Source: Eretmocerus hayati (lineage: Eukaryota > Arthropoda > Insecta > Hymenoptera > Aphelinidae). Taken from it: a stretch of 64,000 nucleotides of DNA. Below, in pieces: positions 1 through 12,554 of this stretch (its first letter is position 1; each line of letters opens with the position of its first letter). Location: NCBI GenBank assembly GCA_029851415.1, contig CM056744.1, positions 119,320,838 through 119,384,837 of the forward strand. Reading direction: 5' to 3'. Made by a program: the position numbers and the translations under genes. The notes beneath the pieces are model-generated. The model worked only from the letters and a program-made list of their open reading frames with translations, ran no database searches and was not told where the DNA came from.

Positions 1-60
1 GTAATATTTTCTTTTATCTCTGCAATCTGGAAACTTAAAAAACTACACGCATGAGTAACG

Positions 61-1444
61 CGCGCGAAACAGACCTATGAAGAAGGGTCATGCCTTCGAT
101 TGTTTCCTTGTCTTTTCCTTTCGATTCTATAGTACAAAATATGAACTCCCCACCACCCATGGGACCTCATAAAAATTCTCCAGTTATGTGGGACGCATCA
201 TAGTTTTATATTTTTGGATTATCTTCAACAATAAAATTTGGGACTGTTTTCAGTAAATTTCATATTCCTCGAATCGCATCAGAGATGTATACGGGTATGC
301 AGTTTGCGGCATTCAAAAGATCGTAAAATTACCTATCGGAATTGGTCTTGTAGAATTGATTTTGAGGTTATGGGTGGTTGTATCAAGTAAAGGAGTGAAA
401 AAACACAAAACTATTATTCCTCAACAAGACTTTTTTTTATTTCTTGAAAATGTGGTATTTGATGTAAAAAGATGTGTTCTTTCAGGGAAAAATGGTGCCG
501 AAGGTTTTTTTTGCATTCTAAGGCCTATTTCTGCTATCTTCTGCATATTTCTTTTTCACGTATTGAAAGTCATCTGCTTTCAGCCCATGCAAAGGAATCC
601 GGATTCCTGAAACCAATTTTATTAGATAGCCATAAGAAAATTTCCTTCAGAATGTATATATACTGGAGCCAATTCCATCCTCTGGACCGGAGTGGCAACT
701 TATGAAAGATGAAACCTCAGCTCAAGTGCGTTCGCCATCCTGCGCGGATTTTCTATACCACTCCCTTCGGTACCTTCGCCCACCTCTTGAAATTCAGTGG
801 TCTTTTAACGTTGTGGCTCTGGTTCAAGTGTATGGAATTGACTTCGCCAAGTGGTCATTTTCAAGGAAATTTCCTTGACTTCTCAAAGGAATTGGTTTAA
901 GGAATCCAAATTCCTGCGTTTGAGCAGAAAACGAACGATTTTCAACCGCCTGAAAGATAGATTTGCAGAAAACAGCAGAAACAGGCCTTCGGATGCAAAA
1001 AATGTTTGACGTGACCATTTTTTTCTGGAAGAACACAACATTTCACATTAAATATCAAATTTTCAAGGAATAAAAAGCATGGCTTTTTGAGGAACTAATA
1101 TTTTTATATTTTTCATTTTTTTTCCGCTGAAATCGCCGAATGAATTCTACAAGACCAGTTTTGATATGTTTTTTCGAGACCTTTTGAATCCAGCAAACCA
1201 CGTTCCCGTATCTTTAATGCAAATCGAGGAATATGAGTTTTATTGAAAAAAAGACCGGAATTTTTGTCGGAGATAATTCAAAAGGATAAACTAAAGTGAG
1301 CCCCAGATACCTGGAGAACTTTTATGAGGTAAACTATGGTTTTCAACATCGGTGGTGAAAAATTCATATTTTGTACCCTAGAATTGAATGGAAAAGCCAA
1401 GAAAACAATCTGAGACACGACCCTTCCCGTAGGTCTGTTTCGCG
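61..1444. repeat. 1.4 kb imperfect palindrome (foldback)
   Basis: The left end (GAAACAGACCTATGAAGAAG near 66) is mirrored by the right end (GGTCTGTTTCGCG near 1432). Further matching pairs lie inward: the AATATGAACTCCCCACCACC block near 140 pairs with the 1340-1375 block, and 500-610 pairs with 900-1000. Short ORFs on opposite strands in the two arms give similar peptides (GFFCILRPISAIFC and IFCIRRPVSAVFC), as expected if the arms are diverged inverted copies. The centre is near 750. No transposase is visible. I read it as an old foldback or non-autonomous DNA element; the exact ends are uncertain and the match may extend to about 40 and 1487. Confidence 0.75.
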
Positions 1445-1497
1445 TGGAATTACTTAGAGAAATCATATAAACACATGTGTAGTTCATGAATGTTTTT

Positions 1498-1708
1498 CGA
1501 TACACTGTGCGTAAAAGTGCACTTTGCGCACAGTTTGTCGACTTTTACTCACAGTTTATCGAAAAGTATAGTTAGATACACGGCCGTAAAACTTATTATC
1601 CGTATCCTCGTGATGATTCCGACCCTCGCCTGCGGCTCGGGCCGGAATCCCATCACTCGGATGCGAATAGAACGTTTTACGCCCTTGTATCGAAATGTAC
1701 TATTTTGA
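1498..1708 (+). repeat. Dispersed repeat with GACCCTCGCCTGCGGCTCGG core
   Basis: A TGCGTAAAAGTGCAC-type start leads to the GC-rich core ACCCTCGCCTGCGGCTCGGG and ends in CCCTTGTATCGAAATGTACT. Related copies, all diverged, occur near 1754, 11325, 14826, 16672, 18248 and (truncated, inverted) 22397. The core has short self-complementary flanks (ATTCCGACCC / GGGCCGGAAT), so a hairpin is likely. It is non-coding and looks like a non-autonomous interspersed element. Confidence 0.7.
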
Positions 1709-1753
1709 TCGTCTATTTTGTCGTTTTTCATTTGCTCACAGAAGATCAAAAAA

Positions 1754-1886
1754 CATAGTATGATACCCGGGCGCAACGGATTTTACTTTCTCGTGACTAT
1801 TTAGACCCTCACCTGCGGCTCGGGCCTAAAAAAGTCACTCGAAGTGCGAAAACCATCGTTTGCGTCCTGGTATCATAATATACTAT
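1754..1886. repeat. Second, shorter copy of the CCTCGCCTGCGGCTCGG family
   Basis: It opens with ATGATACCCGGGCGCAACG and closes with TTTGCGTCCTGGTATCAT, giving clear terminal inverted repeats around the ACCCTCACCTGCGGCTCGGG core. It lies only ~50 bp from the preceding copy and shows that the family is built as a foldback. Confidence 0.65.
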
Positions 1887-1986
1887 TGATGCACTCCTAA
1901 CTGAATGAATTCAAGTAGTAAATCGACGTCAGGAAAAATTAATGTTTGTTGTGACATTAAGAGTCGCCGGTATTTTTTCAAAGAAA

Positions 1987-2482
1987 CCCTGGCGGAAATA
2001 TCAGCGTAGCAGTGCTGCTTGCTCCGTATTACGGTCGTAGACACTTTTCGGAATACTGGGCGTATTAGGGTGTGTCCACAAATAGCGCAGCGCATAGCGC
2101 ATAGCGCAGCTCATGGCACACGCGCTAGCGCTCACTTCGCCGGCCTATTCGCTTCCCATTCCTCGAAAATTTCTGAAAGTGGTCACATCTCTATAATTCC
2201 ACCATAATCCCATGCACCAAAAAGTTGTGATGCATATAGGCCGTCTCAGTGAGCCATAGCGCGTGTGCCGTGAGCTGCGCCATGCGCTGCGCTATTTGTG
2301 GACACACCCTTACGGCCGTAATCCCGGTGCGGCGTAGCCTACGCTGTTCGGCAGTAGCCTACGCCGAGATTTCGGCCGTAATACGCCGAGTATTCCGACC
2401 GTTGTCTACGACCGTAATACGGTCGCCGCCAGTAGGCTACGGCCGTATTACGGCCGTACACCCTACGATTTTTTCACCAGGG
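1987..2482. mobile_element. 496 bp GC-palindrome-rich miniature element (outer of a nested pair)
   Basis: The termini CCCTGGCGGAAAT and (reverse complement) CCCTGGTGAAAAA form short inverted repeats. The interior is packed with TACGGCCGTA-type palindromes such as CGGCCGTATTACGGCCGTA near 2442. A second, unrelated miniature element is inserted at 2068-2309. No coding potential is seen. The superfamily is not assigned. Confidence 0.6.
2068..2309. mobile_element. 242 bp PIF/Harbinger-type MITE nested in another element
   Basis: The inverted ends GGGTGTGTCCACAAATAGCG / CGCTATTTGTGGACACACCC are near perfect and are flanked by TTA on both sides (2065-2067 and 2310-2312). A 3 bp TWA target duplication is typical of PIF/Harbinger. 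The arms are rich in GCGCAGCGCATAGCGC-like palindromes, so most of the element can fold into one hairpin. It interrupts the 1987-2482 element and is therefore the younger insertion. Confidence 0.75.
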
Positions 2483-2632
2483 AAAAACAATTTCATGAGT
2501 TCATTACATATTCCTTATCGGTCATAGTATTTGGCTTCGTTGTTTATCCAGATGTGTTCTGAATTTCAATAAGAGTTCTGTCGCTGAGGCTGCGATGCCG
2601 AAGCTCAAAGGCGTGCATATTTTTTTCTATTA

Positions 2633-2924
2633 GGGTGCGGCCACAAATATGCATATGCATGCATATGCACTGCACATTGCGCATATGCACTGCGCATATG
2701 CACTGCACACGTGCACATGTGCAGCTCATCAAATTTTAGCCAAAATTAGACGGAAATCTTCGAGGCCTGCTTCAGGTCATCCGGTAACGGAACAAAGGCA
2801 CGAACCGGATCAAATCAGAGATTCTCTGATTCGAGCCCTTCAATCTTTGCTCGAGTTCAATGAGCTGCACATGTGCATGTATGCAGTGCACATGCATGCA
2901 TATGCATCTTTTGTGGAGGCACCC
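2633..2924. mobile_element. 292 bp Harbinger-type MITE with ATGCAT/TGCACA arms
   Basis: The ends GGGTGCGGCCACAAA and TTTTGTGGAGGCACCC are inverted, with TTA at both flanks (2630-2632, 2925-2927). The arms are alternating purine-pyrimidine tracts (CATATGCATGCATATGCACT), and the central part (AGCTCATCAAATTTTAGCC) recurs in copies at 58223 and 63690. It is non-coding; short ORFs through it are shadows. Confidence 0.75.
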
Positions 2925-3062
2925 TTAGAACCAATAAGACGCACGAGGTCACACGACGGTATCGAACGAATGTCACGATGATGTGTTAGAGATGCGGCAA
3001 CGGCAAACCCCAGCTCAAACGTGTTTATTTACTTATGTGCGGCAGCAAATAAAAAAAATGAA

Positions 3063-3188
3063 TCTACCCTGGTAGAAATTGTGAGCATTTTTTGGCCAAA
3101 AACTGGATAAGTATAACCTAATTGCATCGCTACTTATCTATATATTGCATGGGTGGCCAAAAAATAGGCCACATTCCTACCAGGGTAG
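3063..3188. mobile_element. ~126 bp MITE with CTACCCTGGTAGAAAT ends
   Basis: TCTACCCTGGTAGAAATTGT at the left pairs with CACATTCCTACCAGGGTAGA at the right, and TTTTTTGGCCA / TGGCCAAAAAAT form a second inverted pair inside. This is a small foldback with no coding content. Confidence 0.65.
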
Positions 3189-5960
3189 ATGAGAAAATAA
3201 ATCTCATTGCTTGACTTCTCGCCTCTGTAAAACTATTTTATTGAGGCAAGTCGACAGAATTTGCTGAGTTTTCCGCAAGACTCTCGCCCACGGTGGTCTG
3301 TGGACTCTCTTGAGCTTTTTAAATTTATATAGTTATTGATGCATTTTGTGTCAGAAAAATTCTCGAGACCGAAGGAGTGAGCTCTGAAGTGAGCGATTTG
3401 GCCCATTCCCACCCACTTTGAAGCCGAGTTAAAGCTTAATTGGAAGAGCGAGCATAGAAATGTTTAGATTTGATCGAGTAAATAAGATTCCCAACTTTTT
3501 TATAGTTGAAAAAAGTTGTAACGTCATTTTCCAATGTATTCGCTAGATGAATTCAGAGCACACAGAAAACATATTTGAGATCTTTAAGGGCTCACTTTGA
3601 TTGGTGCACATGATATCCCTTGTACATGATACGAACAAGTGTACGATGAAGTTCTCACTAATTTTGATATTGAGTCATATTTTTGTCATACACTCTGAGG
3701 GGAAATCAGCACGCTGACCGATAGATCGGCTGGATGTTGAACAATTGTCATTTGTGAGTCAGCTAAAGCGAAACGCCGTGCTTACTTACGCTAATTGAAA
3801 GTCTTAGATATTATCAAATATTGCATTATACATTTCAAACACAAAGTATGCGGGTACCTGAAACCCCGAAAACACGCGAGTTTGCAGAAATTCTCTACTG
3901 CTCGAAATATTTTTGCCCTCTCCCACGCAACACTCGCAATCGTTTTTCTGAATCTTGTGTCGATCTCGGCCCAAATATCACCTTTGCGGGGGCGTGATTT
4001 ACGTATCACACGTTACACACCCTTTTGTAAGGACTATACAGTCTTATTTTCTCGATTGATACATCCACTTCCACCTCGTTTGATCCTGATACATTGCATC
4101 TCTCACTCTCACTCTTTTTTATAAACTCGTTGATTTCTTCAACCAAAATCTTGTCCTGTCGTACCTTGTATCTGTCGAGACGAATGAGTACTCGTGTTTG
4201 TTTGGTATCGATATTTGCCCACGTAAAAGACGACGACGAGATTAATTTATTATCATCACGAAGTCGATAATATGCGCAGCGACAAGAGAATCGAATCTGG
4301 ATCCGCGTGTTGATCGCTCGTAAAGCCGAGAGATTTGGGCCCGTGAAAGGCTGTGAGTCTCTGATTAATTAACGAATATCGACTCGTTTATTGATTCCTC
4401 GCCTTTTAATTCGAATGTTCATGTACGGACGGTGATTCGAATGAACCGATGCACTGATTCGCTTTCGTGGATGTAAAATTATTCGGACGATTGAGAAGGA
4501 CTGTGAGCAGCAATTTGGGATCTTTTATTCTTCGTGGGTCCAGGTGTGACGTGAGATCAGGCGAAAGTTGCACACAGACTTGATGTTGAGGGTTTTTTTG
4601 TCGCGAATGAGCCTTCCTAATTGTATCGATTTATAACCATTGCAGCAAAATTATTGGATCGATTGGTGGTGTAGTTGGTCTGAGTAGTTGGATTTGAGTT
4701 TCTTATACACGAGTAGTAATGGCTTGAAAGTTGCGGCCAAAGACGATTTCTTTTCGATTTCAATATTGTCGCAGGGCGCGACGCGTACAATGTGTCCCAA
4801 ACAAATTTATTGAACGAGAGGTTCGATGGCCACCTGCGGAGTGTAGAATGAATGTAAGACTAAGTTCCGTCCATTCATGGATTTAACTGGAGTCCATAGT
4901 GTTAACCACGTGAATTTTTCTTGTTCTTATGAATTTTTCTTTGACGCGACCAAAAGTCTGAACTAGATCAAGCTTTTATTGAAATTTAGCAAGGTTTAAT
5001 TCTACAAATCGTTTTGCAGAGCCCAGAATTAATTCATTTTTTTGTTCCGCGGAACGGCTACTCATAGTGCGCTTTGTATCGGTTATGGACATGATGACAC
5101 CATCGTCGATATCTAGATGATGCGATGCCTGGCTCGAGCTGCGGTGCAAGCTTCAGTCAAGTAATCGAACTGGAATCTTATCTACAGCAGATGAAATTCA
5201 TAGGAAAGTATACCATACTCCACGTGAACAAGATATTCTGCTTCACTGATTAACACAGCTCTGTACCTCAGATTAACGAAAAAAAAGTCTGTAAGCCTAA
5301 GGGAAGATGTGGATCATGTATGTGGCTCTCGATGATTGCACTTCGACCAAAGAGAGATTGGGATTGTCAGCATTGAGGTCTCATCTCGGGTCTCGCGTCT
5401 TTGCCGCAAGTCCACGATTATGCAAACTTATGGATGAGGAATTTGCATGGAATCACGGTAGGATGCCATCACAGCCCCTGCTGGTATTAAGTACTCATTG
5501 CCAGGCAAGTATTCCAATTTCCCTATTCGAAAAAATGGACCAGGATTCTGACCCACGTTGGACCTTTTCAGCACTTGTAATGTGCAATGCTGATCCTTTG
5601 AGAGCTTCCCATTCATGACCGGTACGGGTTTTCATCGATTTACATGATCTTTTGCGAGAGGTCTCTCCTCGGTCAACCGCGGATCTTATTTACGATTACA
5701 AAAATTTCCTATACCGCGAAAAATTGATTGGAAAAACTTCAACCAAATTGTTGAAAATTTAACAAAGTGTTTGAATGTGAGTCTGGTTATGAATGCGCGA
5801 CCCTTGACATACTTAGATGGTGGTCTCTGGACAACATCTTTCGAGACATTTTTGGGTTAGAGGAACAAACTGTTTTGTGTTTTCTTGTGAACAAATAGAA
5901 AAAAAACATCGGCGGTGCAAAATTGAGCTCAAAAATTTGCGGATGTATTTTTTAGTGTTC
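3189..5960. other. No gene recognised (3.2-5.96 kb)
   Basis: Mostly unique AT-rich sequence. The 3.8-5.2 kb part is somewhat richer in CpG-containing words (such as TCGCGAATG and CGACGACGACG) than its surroundings and could include an untranslated exon or regulatory DNA, but I found no consistent exon chain. A ~100 codon open frame at 5307-5618 has overlapping open frames on the other strand and no recognisable domain. Confidence 0.4.
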
Positions 5961-5974
5961 CAAAATTCTATCCG

Positions 5975-6160
5975 CCAATCTTTGAGCTCAATTTTGCATC
6001 GATCTTGATGAAACTTTTTTTTAAATTTGTAGAGAAATAATCCTCAGGGCGTGCTACTGTCGGTTTCCTTCCTCTTCGTTTTTGAGAATTGCTACCAATT
6101 TGTCTGCTAGAGGCACCATTATCGTTTTTCGAAAGGTAAAGAGCACTCTTAGGCCGTGTC
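5975..6160 (+). repeat. Interspersed repeat, AATAATCCGCAGGGCG family
   Basis: Contains TTGCATCGATCTTGATGAAA, an AATAATCCTCAGGGCG block and a CTTCCTCTTCGTTTTTGAGA block. Diverged copies in the same order are at about 22800-22970 and 58575-58755, with an inverted partial copy at 58455-58560. It is non-coding and of unassigned class. Confidence 0.65.
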
Positions 6161-6181
6161 GGATTTTTGCGCAAAACGTGG

Positions 6182-6493
6182 TTCAACTTTACGCAAACGT
6201 TTTTTCATCAATTGGAGACGGGGGTGGTCGCAAATGACTCAAAATTTCCCCAGAAATGTGCGTCTGGCATGATCATTAAAAACGAACGTTTCTATCTCCC
6301 ATTACTTTTGATCTAAGGGTCACGCTTTCGGTGAAACAGAATCAGAATATCTCGCGACTCTTTGATTCCCTCTCAAGAGCGAGAGACGTTTATACTGACA
6401 GATCGCAACAGAGGCACATTCCTGAAGCGATTCCGAGTTATTTGCGATTGCACCCCCGCCTCAATTGATGAAAAAACCATTGCGTAAAGTTAA
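6182..6493. mobile_element. ~312 bp MITE with AACTTTACGCAA ends
   Basis: TTCAACTTTACGCAAACG and TTGCGTAAAGTTAAG are inverted. The match continues inward through TTTTTTCATCAATTGGAGAC / CTCAATTGATGAAAAAACC and CGGGGGTGGTCGCAAATGAC / ATTTGCGATTGCACCCCCG. Long inverted ends and no ORF indicate a non-autonomous DNA transposon. Confidence 0.7.
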
Positions 6494-7948
6494 GTGATCT
6501 CTGATCGAAAAGCTTCGCGTGGCTACCGACGATGTTTTTTTCTATTTGTCATGAGAAAACATGAAGAAGCTTGTTTTCCTGACCTAATATTGTAGTCCGA
6601 AGACTACTCACTACTTGTGTACAACTCACCAATCTCATGAGGCCCCCATCATATTTATAACGATAGAGTAGGCGAATTTTCTACCAGACCCAAGTGTGAT
6701 TACACCCGGAAGGGCGGACACTCACCGGATACGATCACCACCGACACGTTGCTGTAATCTGGCTTTCGGACCGACCCGTGACTCGGAATTTTCTCCCTCA
6801 ACTGAAAATTCAAGCTGCGGATCGGAATGTTGTTGAAAATTCAACCATTTTGTTACAGTGCAATTACACTACTCCGACGAGGCAATTATTCGACTTCCTG
6901 CATGATTCCATTTGGAAAAATTGCTGGCTAAAGTCTACTAAAGTAAAAAAAATTGCAAAAGATCCATCAACAGTCTGAAAACACAAATCTATTTCACAGC
7001 AGAAGAGAATCAATATCAAACTGCGTAATATGCAAAACTGGTATCGGATTAGAAATAATTGTTAAAGGTCCGATACAGCTAGGTATACAAATTGTATACA
7101 ACCAGGACGATGAGTAATGGAATAATCTTTATCTGCGACATCTTGAAGCGCTACTGGTTTTGTATAGCCGGAGAAGCATCTCGTCCATCAGCGTCAAAGG
7201 CATACTGCCAAGACGTAGGTACAAGTAATACGGAAGCTGCATACGATCGTCGAGTTATAAATCCGCATCTCACCAACAGGATCGCACGTACAGAAAGCGT
7301 GTGTGATGTATTTTGCACGAATACCTCCACGTATTCCTTCGGGGAAAGTCATTCTCTGATCGATATGGGATTATTTCGAATCTCTCTCTTTGAGATCTCT
7401 GCTTCCTTGGGGGTCTTACTGTATTTTTAGTATTTTGCAATTGCATCGGGCTTTTGTCCCGCTCGTATGCACCGTTTACCAATTGCACTGTTGAGTACTT
7501 ATTACTGCTTGAACGAATTACTGATCACTATCGGACTGTTTGTACCGAGGTTGGTACAGACATTTGCGCCATTGCCTCTACTTCCATTATTCTGTCTCTC
7601 GACAAATCGTCGTACAGACCTGTTACCTTTTTATCACTTCTTACATTATTAGGTGTTAGGCAGTATATGCGTTCGGGATACCAACTTTGATGGATAACCT
7701 AGATAAGTACTAGATTCTTGTCTCTATTTATTTTGTAATGTATTGGCTCGTTTTTGTTTCGAATTAACACTGGGCAAATGCACATAAAATGATACTGATA
7801 TCTGATACCTCGACTGCGATTATGAATATTTCAAATTTAAGAAGTTGAAAAGGAAAGAATTTCAGGTAAACCGTGAGGGTTTTGCGCGAATTCCGGAGAA
7901 AGGACTTTTGTATATTCGTGAAAAAACTCAAACCAAATGAGACAATTG
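6494..7948. other. No gene recognised (6.5-7.95 kb)
   Basis: Unique AT-rich sequence with several 60-110 codon open frames on both strands. None has a recognisable motif, a good start context, or flanking splice sites that extend it. Confidence 0.4.
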
Positions 7949-7950
7949 TA

Positions 7951-8892
7951 AGGTAAGTGTACCCAACTTGCCCCCATATGCCGATCTCGGGGATGAGCAC
8001 TCCTTGGCCTCCCGGCAGTTTTTTTTCACGTTTGTTATGTTGAAATATGAGGAAGTAAGTAGTTTGCGTCGACCCCGAATCATTCTTGCATTCTCCGGAA
8101 AATCTAAAGTGATTTTTCTATTTTTCGTGATTGCTTAGCTAAGAAAGCACCGAGGGCATTGCGTTCAGTAAAATCGGCGCCAAATTCTTTGAGTTCAACC
8201 AATTCCGACGGACCTTAGCGCAATCGATTCCTTGTTTCAAGACCTTCAAAATCCATTTTTCAAAATTGCAAAATTTCAATATGGAGCTGTTTTATGTGCA
8301 AAATACGGAGACGATTTGTAAACAAGGATGCCAACATCGGAGTGTACCTAACATGCCCCCATATGTTTATCTCGAAAGGGCGTGCAGAACGACTTTTTTT
8401 TTACCACTCAGAACGTGTTTATCACGTCAAAATGGGTCAGAAATAGGGTTTCGAACTACCGAAAAGCTCCAAATGTGCGTGTACGGCGATAAAAATACTT
8501 TATCGCCGACTTCCATCATTTATTTCGGAAGAATTGAGACAGTTCGGCTCCAATTGATCCAAATTGGACGTAGTTTAGTGCATTTCAAATGTCCTTAAAC
8601 AAGTTTCGAAATGAGCTGAAGCACGTTGAAAATCGTTGAAGTGAACCAAAGTTATTAAGAAAAAGGCTTAATGGGGGCAAGTTGGGTACACACTTTTGTA
8701 AACTCTCAAAAATCACCTTTTGGGAGAAGTAAAACAGTTTGGCTCCACTTGGTCCAAATTGAATGTACCTTAACTTATTTTGAAGGTCTTAAGACAAGCT
8801 TTAATATGAGTTAATGTACGTCGGAAAATATGGAGATGGGCCAAAGTTATTGAGAAAATGGCTTAATGGGGGCAAGTTGGGTACACTGACCT
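7951..8892. mobile_element. 942 bp TA-flanked element, AGGTAAGTGTACCCAAC ends
   Basis: Left end AGGTAAGTGTACCCAACTTG and right end CAAGTTGGGTACACTGACCT are inverted and flanked by TA on both sides (7949-7950, 8893-8894), suggesting a Tc1/mariner-type element. No transposase frame survives. Internal GGGGGCAAGTTGGGTACAC blocks repeat the terminal sequence. Relatives in this window are at about 12555, 32565, 40097 and 43921/44222. Confidence 0.75.
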
Positions 8893-9287
8893 TATAATTT
8901 TACCGTGTACCTACAGAGGCCTTGCAAGCTCATCCGCAGACTAGTACAGAATACGAAAAATTACTGTAAAAACACTGCGAGAGATGTGAGTTGAAAATAT
9001 GGGAAATTTATCTTTGTTACACTAAAGCAATAGTGGTCAAGGATTTGAGCCCACTCGAAATTTTTTCAGTCAATTATCTTCAGACTTTGTATTTCTGTGT
9101 CCGATGTATCAATCTTTTGAAGATTTTGCATATTTTTCACCGGTTCCTCCTTCATAGACTTCTGTATTGATCTACTTTTGTCCATCACCTCGGGATCCCC
9201 CAATAGCGAACTTCCAAAGATTCTTGGGTTCTTCTGGAGGGTGTTTGATGGACCATGTGAAAATGAGACGAGCCTTCCATCATCTTT

Positions 9288-10538
9288 TTACTACAAGGCG
9301 ATTCCAGTTAAGACCGTCCAATGAAGTAAGGTCAAAAAATTAGATTCCCTTCGGGATGAAGTATATGATTCTAGAGCTAAAATGAGGTGACGCGTGGTTT
9401 TTTTGGCTCAGGTCGACTTTGCATCGGAGTTATGCGAATTTCCAGTTTGGAGTCGAAAATTGAGATTGGCACTCTGGAATTGGTAAAAGCTCCACAACTT
9501 TGCTCCTAATGGGTCTTTTGAGACGGGGTTTGGTGGGGAAAATCAAATACGACATACCTTATCAGAATTCAACATTTCGCATAGAGTCCCAAAAAGCGAC
9601 AATTTGATGAAAAATGAAAGAATGCAATTACTCAAAAAGATAAATTCGTATCTCTCTGAAAATTTTTTTGAGAGTACTTTGAACAATGCCAAACATGATG
9701 CTTCTGCTCCGGTAGACGTTAAAAAATTCGTGGGAAGCGCTGAAAAAATTTCCTGAAAAAAATTCAAAAACCAGATTATTGTTGAAATTTTGTAACAACT
9801 ATTGTGGAAAAGGTCTATTCCCTTTTCCAAGAGTATCGCAATCCCATGGAAGTGTTCCAAGATGGTTAATTCCGGGGGATGTCACTGAATTCCGTTTTTG
9901 AGTGATTAGTGCTCAATTTAACGATGGATCCCGAAATTGATTATCTTGAAATACTTCCATGGGATAACTATACTCTTGGAAATAGGAAATAGACCTTTGT
10001 TACAATAGTTGTTACCGAATTTCAACAATGATCTGGTTTTTTGAATTTTTTTTCAGGAAATTTTTTTAGCGCTTCCTACGAATTTTTAGCGTCTACCGAG
10101 GCAGAATCATCATGTTTGGCATTGTCCAAAGTACTTACAAAAAATTTTTCAAACAGATACAAATTTATCTTTTTCAGTAATTGCACTTTTTCATTTTTCA
10201 TGAAATTGACCCTTTTTGGGACTCTACGCGTAATTTTGAGTACCCCAGGACTCTATTCTGATAGAATACGTTGTGTTTGATATTTCCCATCAAGCCCCAT
10301 CCCAAAAGACCCATTAAGAGTAAAGTTGTGGAGCTTTTACCAATTTCAGAGTGCCAATCTCAAATTTCGACTCCAAACTGGAAATTCGCATAACTCCGAT
10401 GCAAAGTCGATCTGGGATAAACAAAAAAAAACACGTGTCAGCTCATTTTAGCTCTAGAATCATATACTTCGTTCCCGGAGGGAATCTAATGTTTTTACCT
10501 TACTTCATTGGATGATCTTAGCTGGAATCGCCCTACAA
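9288..10538. repeat. 1.25 kb imperfect palindrome
   Basis: GGCGATTCCAGTTAAGACCG at the left pairs with the 10495-10535 block. TATGATTCTAGAGCTAAAAT pairs with ATTTTAGCTCTAGAATCATA, and CCACAACTTTGCTCCTAATG with the 10315-10335 block. The arms carry mirror ORFs with similar peptides (SCLALFKVLSKKFSERYEF on minus, SCLALSKVLTKNFSNRYKF on plus), so these ORFs are either remnants of one repeat-encoded peptide or chance frames. The centre is near 9905. It is a foldback element of unknown class. Confidence 0.75.
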
Positions 10539-12554
10539 TAGGCTCAATAAATGAACTTTATGCCCTCGCACATAAGAGAATAAGACGAGAAAACTTCCAA
10601 GCGTGGAATAATTCCATTCGTTCAGTCCAAATCGAAAAGTGAATTGAGTGCTTTCAACAACCGCTCCAAGGCAGAATCGAAACTCTGAATTTGCTTGAAT
10701 CATAAGAACGAGAGCTGTGTATATTGACAACGTAATTTCGCAAGAGCGATATCCCATCGTTTCCATCAATAGAATTTGCTGTGCGAGTGCTAATGAGAGA
10801 AAGCTCCCGCAATAAGCCATTCTACAATGCGCACGCGCCAATCGTTCGTCTTTTGGTATACCGAATGAAAACCCTATTCAAATGTAATGACTGATAACCA
10901 GAAAGTCCAATTTGGGTATCTGATTCTTACGACATATACCTATTGGCTCTCTCAAATGTTCAACTTAATTGGAATGAAGTGTCGAATGGTTGAGTTGTAT
11001 TACATACTCCGATGATCGTTCCCGAAAATGTATGACACGTGGAGACGTTATTTCTTGAGTGTAGTGATTGCCATTCAATTCGAATAGATCCCCATTTTGT
11101 CTAATTGGATCTAGTGGTATAATGTGATTGCTAGATTTACATATTTGATGTATATTATCATGATTGTATTATTGCTCGGTGTGAAAGCCGGTACTACGAT
11201 TTATACAAACTTGATTTTCTGAAGCATGTATCGAGTACTCAGTAGGTGTTGACAATGTATGAATTTTGTTTCATCTAATTAACTTGGCTTGAAATTATCT
11301 CGATCTCGGGTAATTTTTTTTATTGCACTGTGCGCATAAGTGTCCTTTTCATGCGGTATATCCACTTTAAATTTCAGTTTATCAAAAAGAGAAAGGAAAA
11401 AGAAAAAAAAAACGCACACCTTATACACGGTAGGAAAATCTTGATTTTGCAGTCTCGAGAGAGTCTTTACCCTCGGCTTCGGCTTGGGGCGGAAAGAGTC
11501 ACTTGGGGTGCATAATCCACTTTTTGTACTCTTGTATCCGTGATCTGCTATTCTACTATCGACCTTTTTGGTATTTTCAATCATTTCAATACATTATATC
11601 ATTCAGTTGGCAAGCATCTGTACCGAACTGGTTGTGCGGGGACTTACATGATCCGCAAATGTTTTTGGGACGTGGGTGGATTGCCACATCCAGTGATATG
11701 AAAGGAAATTCGTCCCCTAATATTACTTTTATCGAATTTCTCATGTAAACTAATGATGATGATGATCACGCGTACCGCTCAATTATGTCACGAACAGTCA
11801 CAGAAAAATCTTTGTTTATCCTTTAAAAACAATTTTCCAAATGTTGTTTGATGATGGCATTTTTCAAATGGAAAGGTTGGAGTCAACTGATGAATATTCT
11901 TCATATTCTGAAAAATAACTCGGGGTAGCTCGTGCTCAACCTTCTAGATGTAACTGACGGACGAATGTTCACCTTGCCCTACTTCGAGTATATCACTCTC
12001 AACAATAAAACTTGTTTTTGGCGAGGCACGGGGACTACTTAGTTTGTCAATTAGAATTTTTCGTTCACAATCGCAATAATGAGTGGGATGCTCATGAATA
12101 TTTCATGTTCAACTGTTTGACCGAGCCGTCACAATATTATGCACTATGTGTACTATGTTTTTTACTCGCTTAGTAGCTTCAGGCATGCACGATAAATCAT
12201 CTACAAATCATATTATGATGAATGGTGAGCTTAGAAATCAGTGTAGAGCTTCTCCGGATGGTCAAGGTGAGTATAAATTACATATCTATTCGTTTGACAG
12301 GCGTTCCTCGAGGGCATATTAGGAATTTGCATGACTCAATAAGAAATGTCAATTAGGAAAACTATTATTTTGGGATTTGAAGCCTAGGCAGATGGCACTA
12401 GTGTCACATTTTGCATGGTAAATTTTCAATAAATGAGCATCACGAATACACAGACAGTCTTTGAGGTTTTTTTGCGGTCCAGAAGACGATGATTTTTCGT
12501 AATTTTGCTCTTATGTTTCAATCAAACATGATCCAATCATTGTCCCTAATAATA
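10539..12554. other. No gene recognised; one repeat copy at ~11325-11560
   Basis: Contains a diverged copy of the CCTCGCCTGCGGCTCGG-type repeat (ACCCTCGGCTTCGGCTTGGG near 11470). A 102 codon minus-strand frame at 10533-10841 has hydrophobic stretches but overlaps the end of the palindrome and matches nothing I know. A possible exon ending in a strong donor (CAAG|GTGAGTATA at 12266) has no acceptor or partner exon. The rest is unique AT-rich DNA. Confidence 0.4.

Noticed and set aside
5428..5616. Minus-strand frame with a P450-like IPAG segment (YLIPAGAVMASYRD)
   Set aside because: A single short resemblance, with no heme-binding motif nearby and no neighbouring exons; too weak for a P450 remnant call.
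10533..10841. 102 codon minus frame with hydrophobic stretches, considered as a chemoreceptor exon
   Set aside because: No conserved receptor motif and no splice sites; it overlaps the end of a palindromic repeat.
12146..12266. Possible 40 codon first exon ending at a strong donor (CAAG|GTGAGTATA)
   Set aside because: No downstream acceptor in matching phase was found and the peptide has no feature of note.
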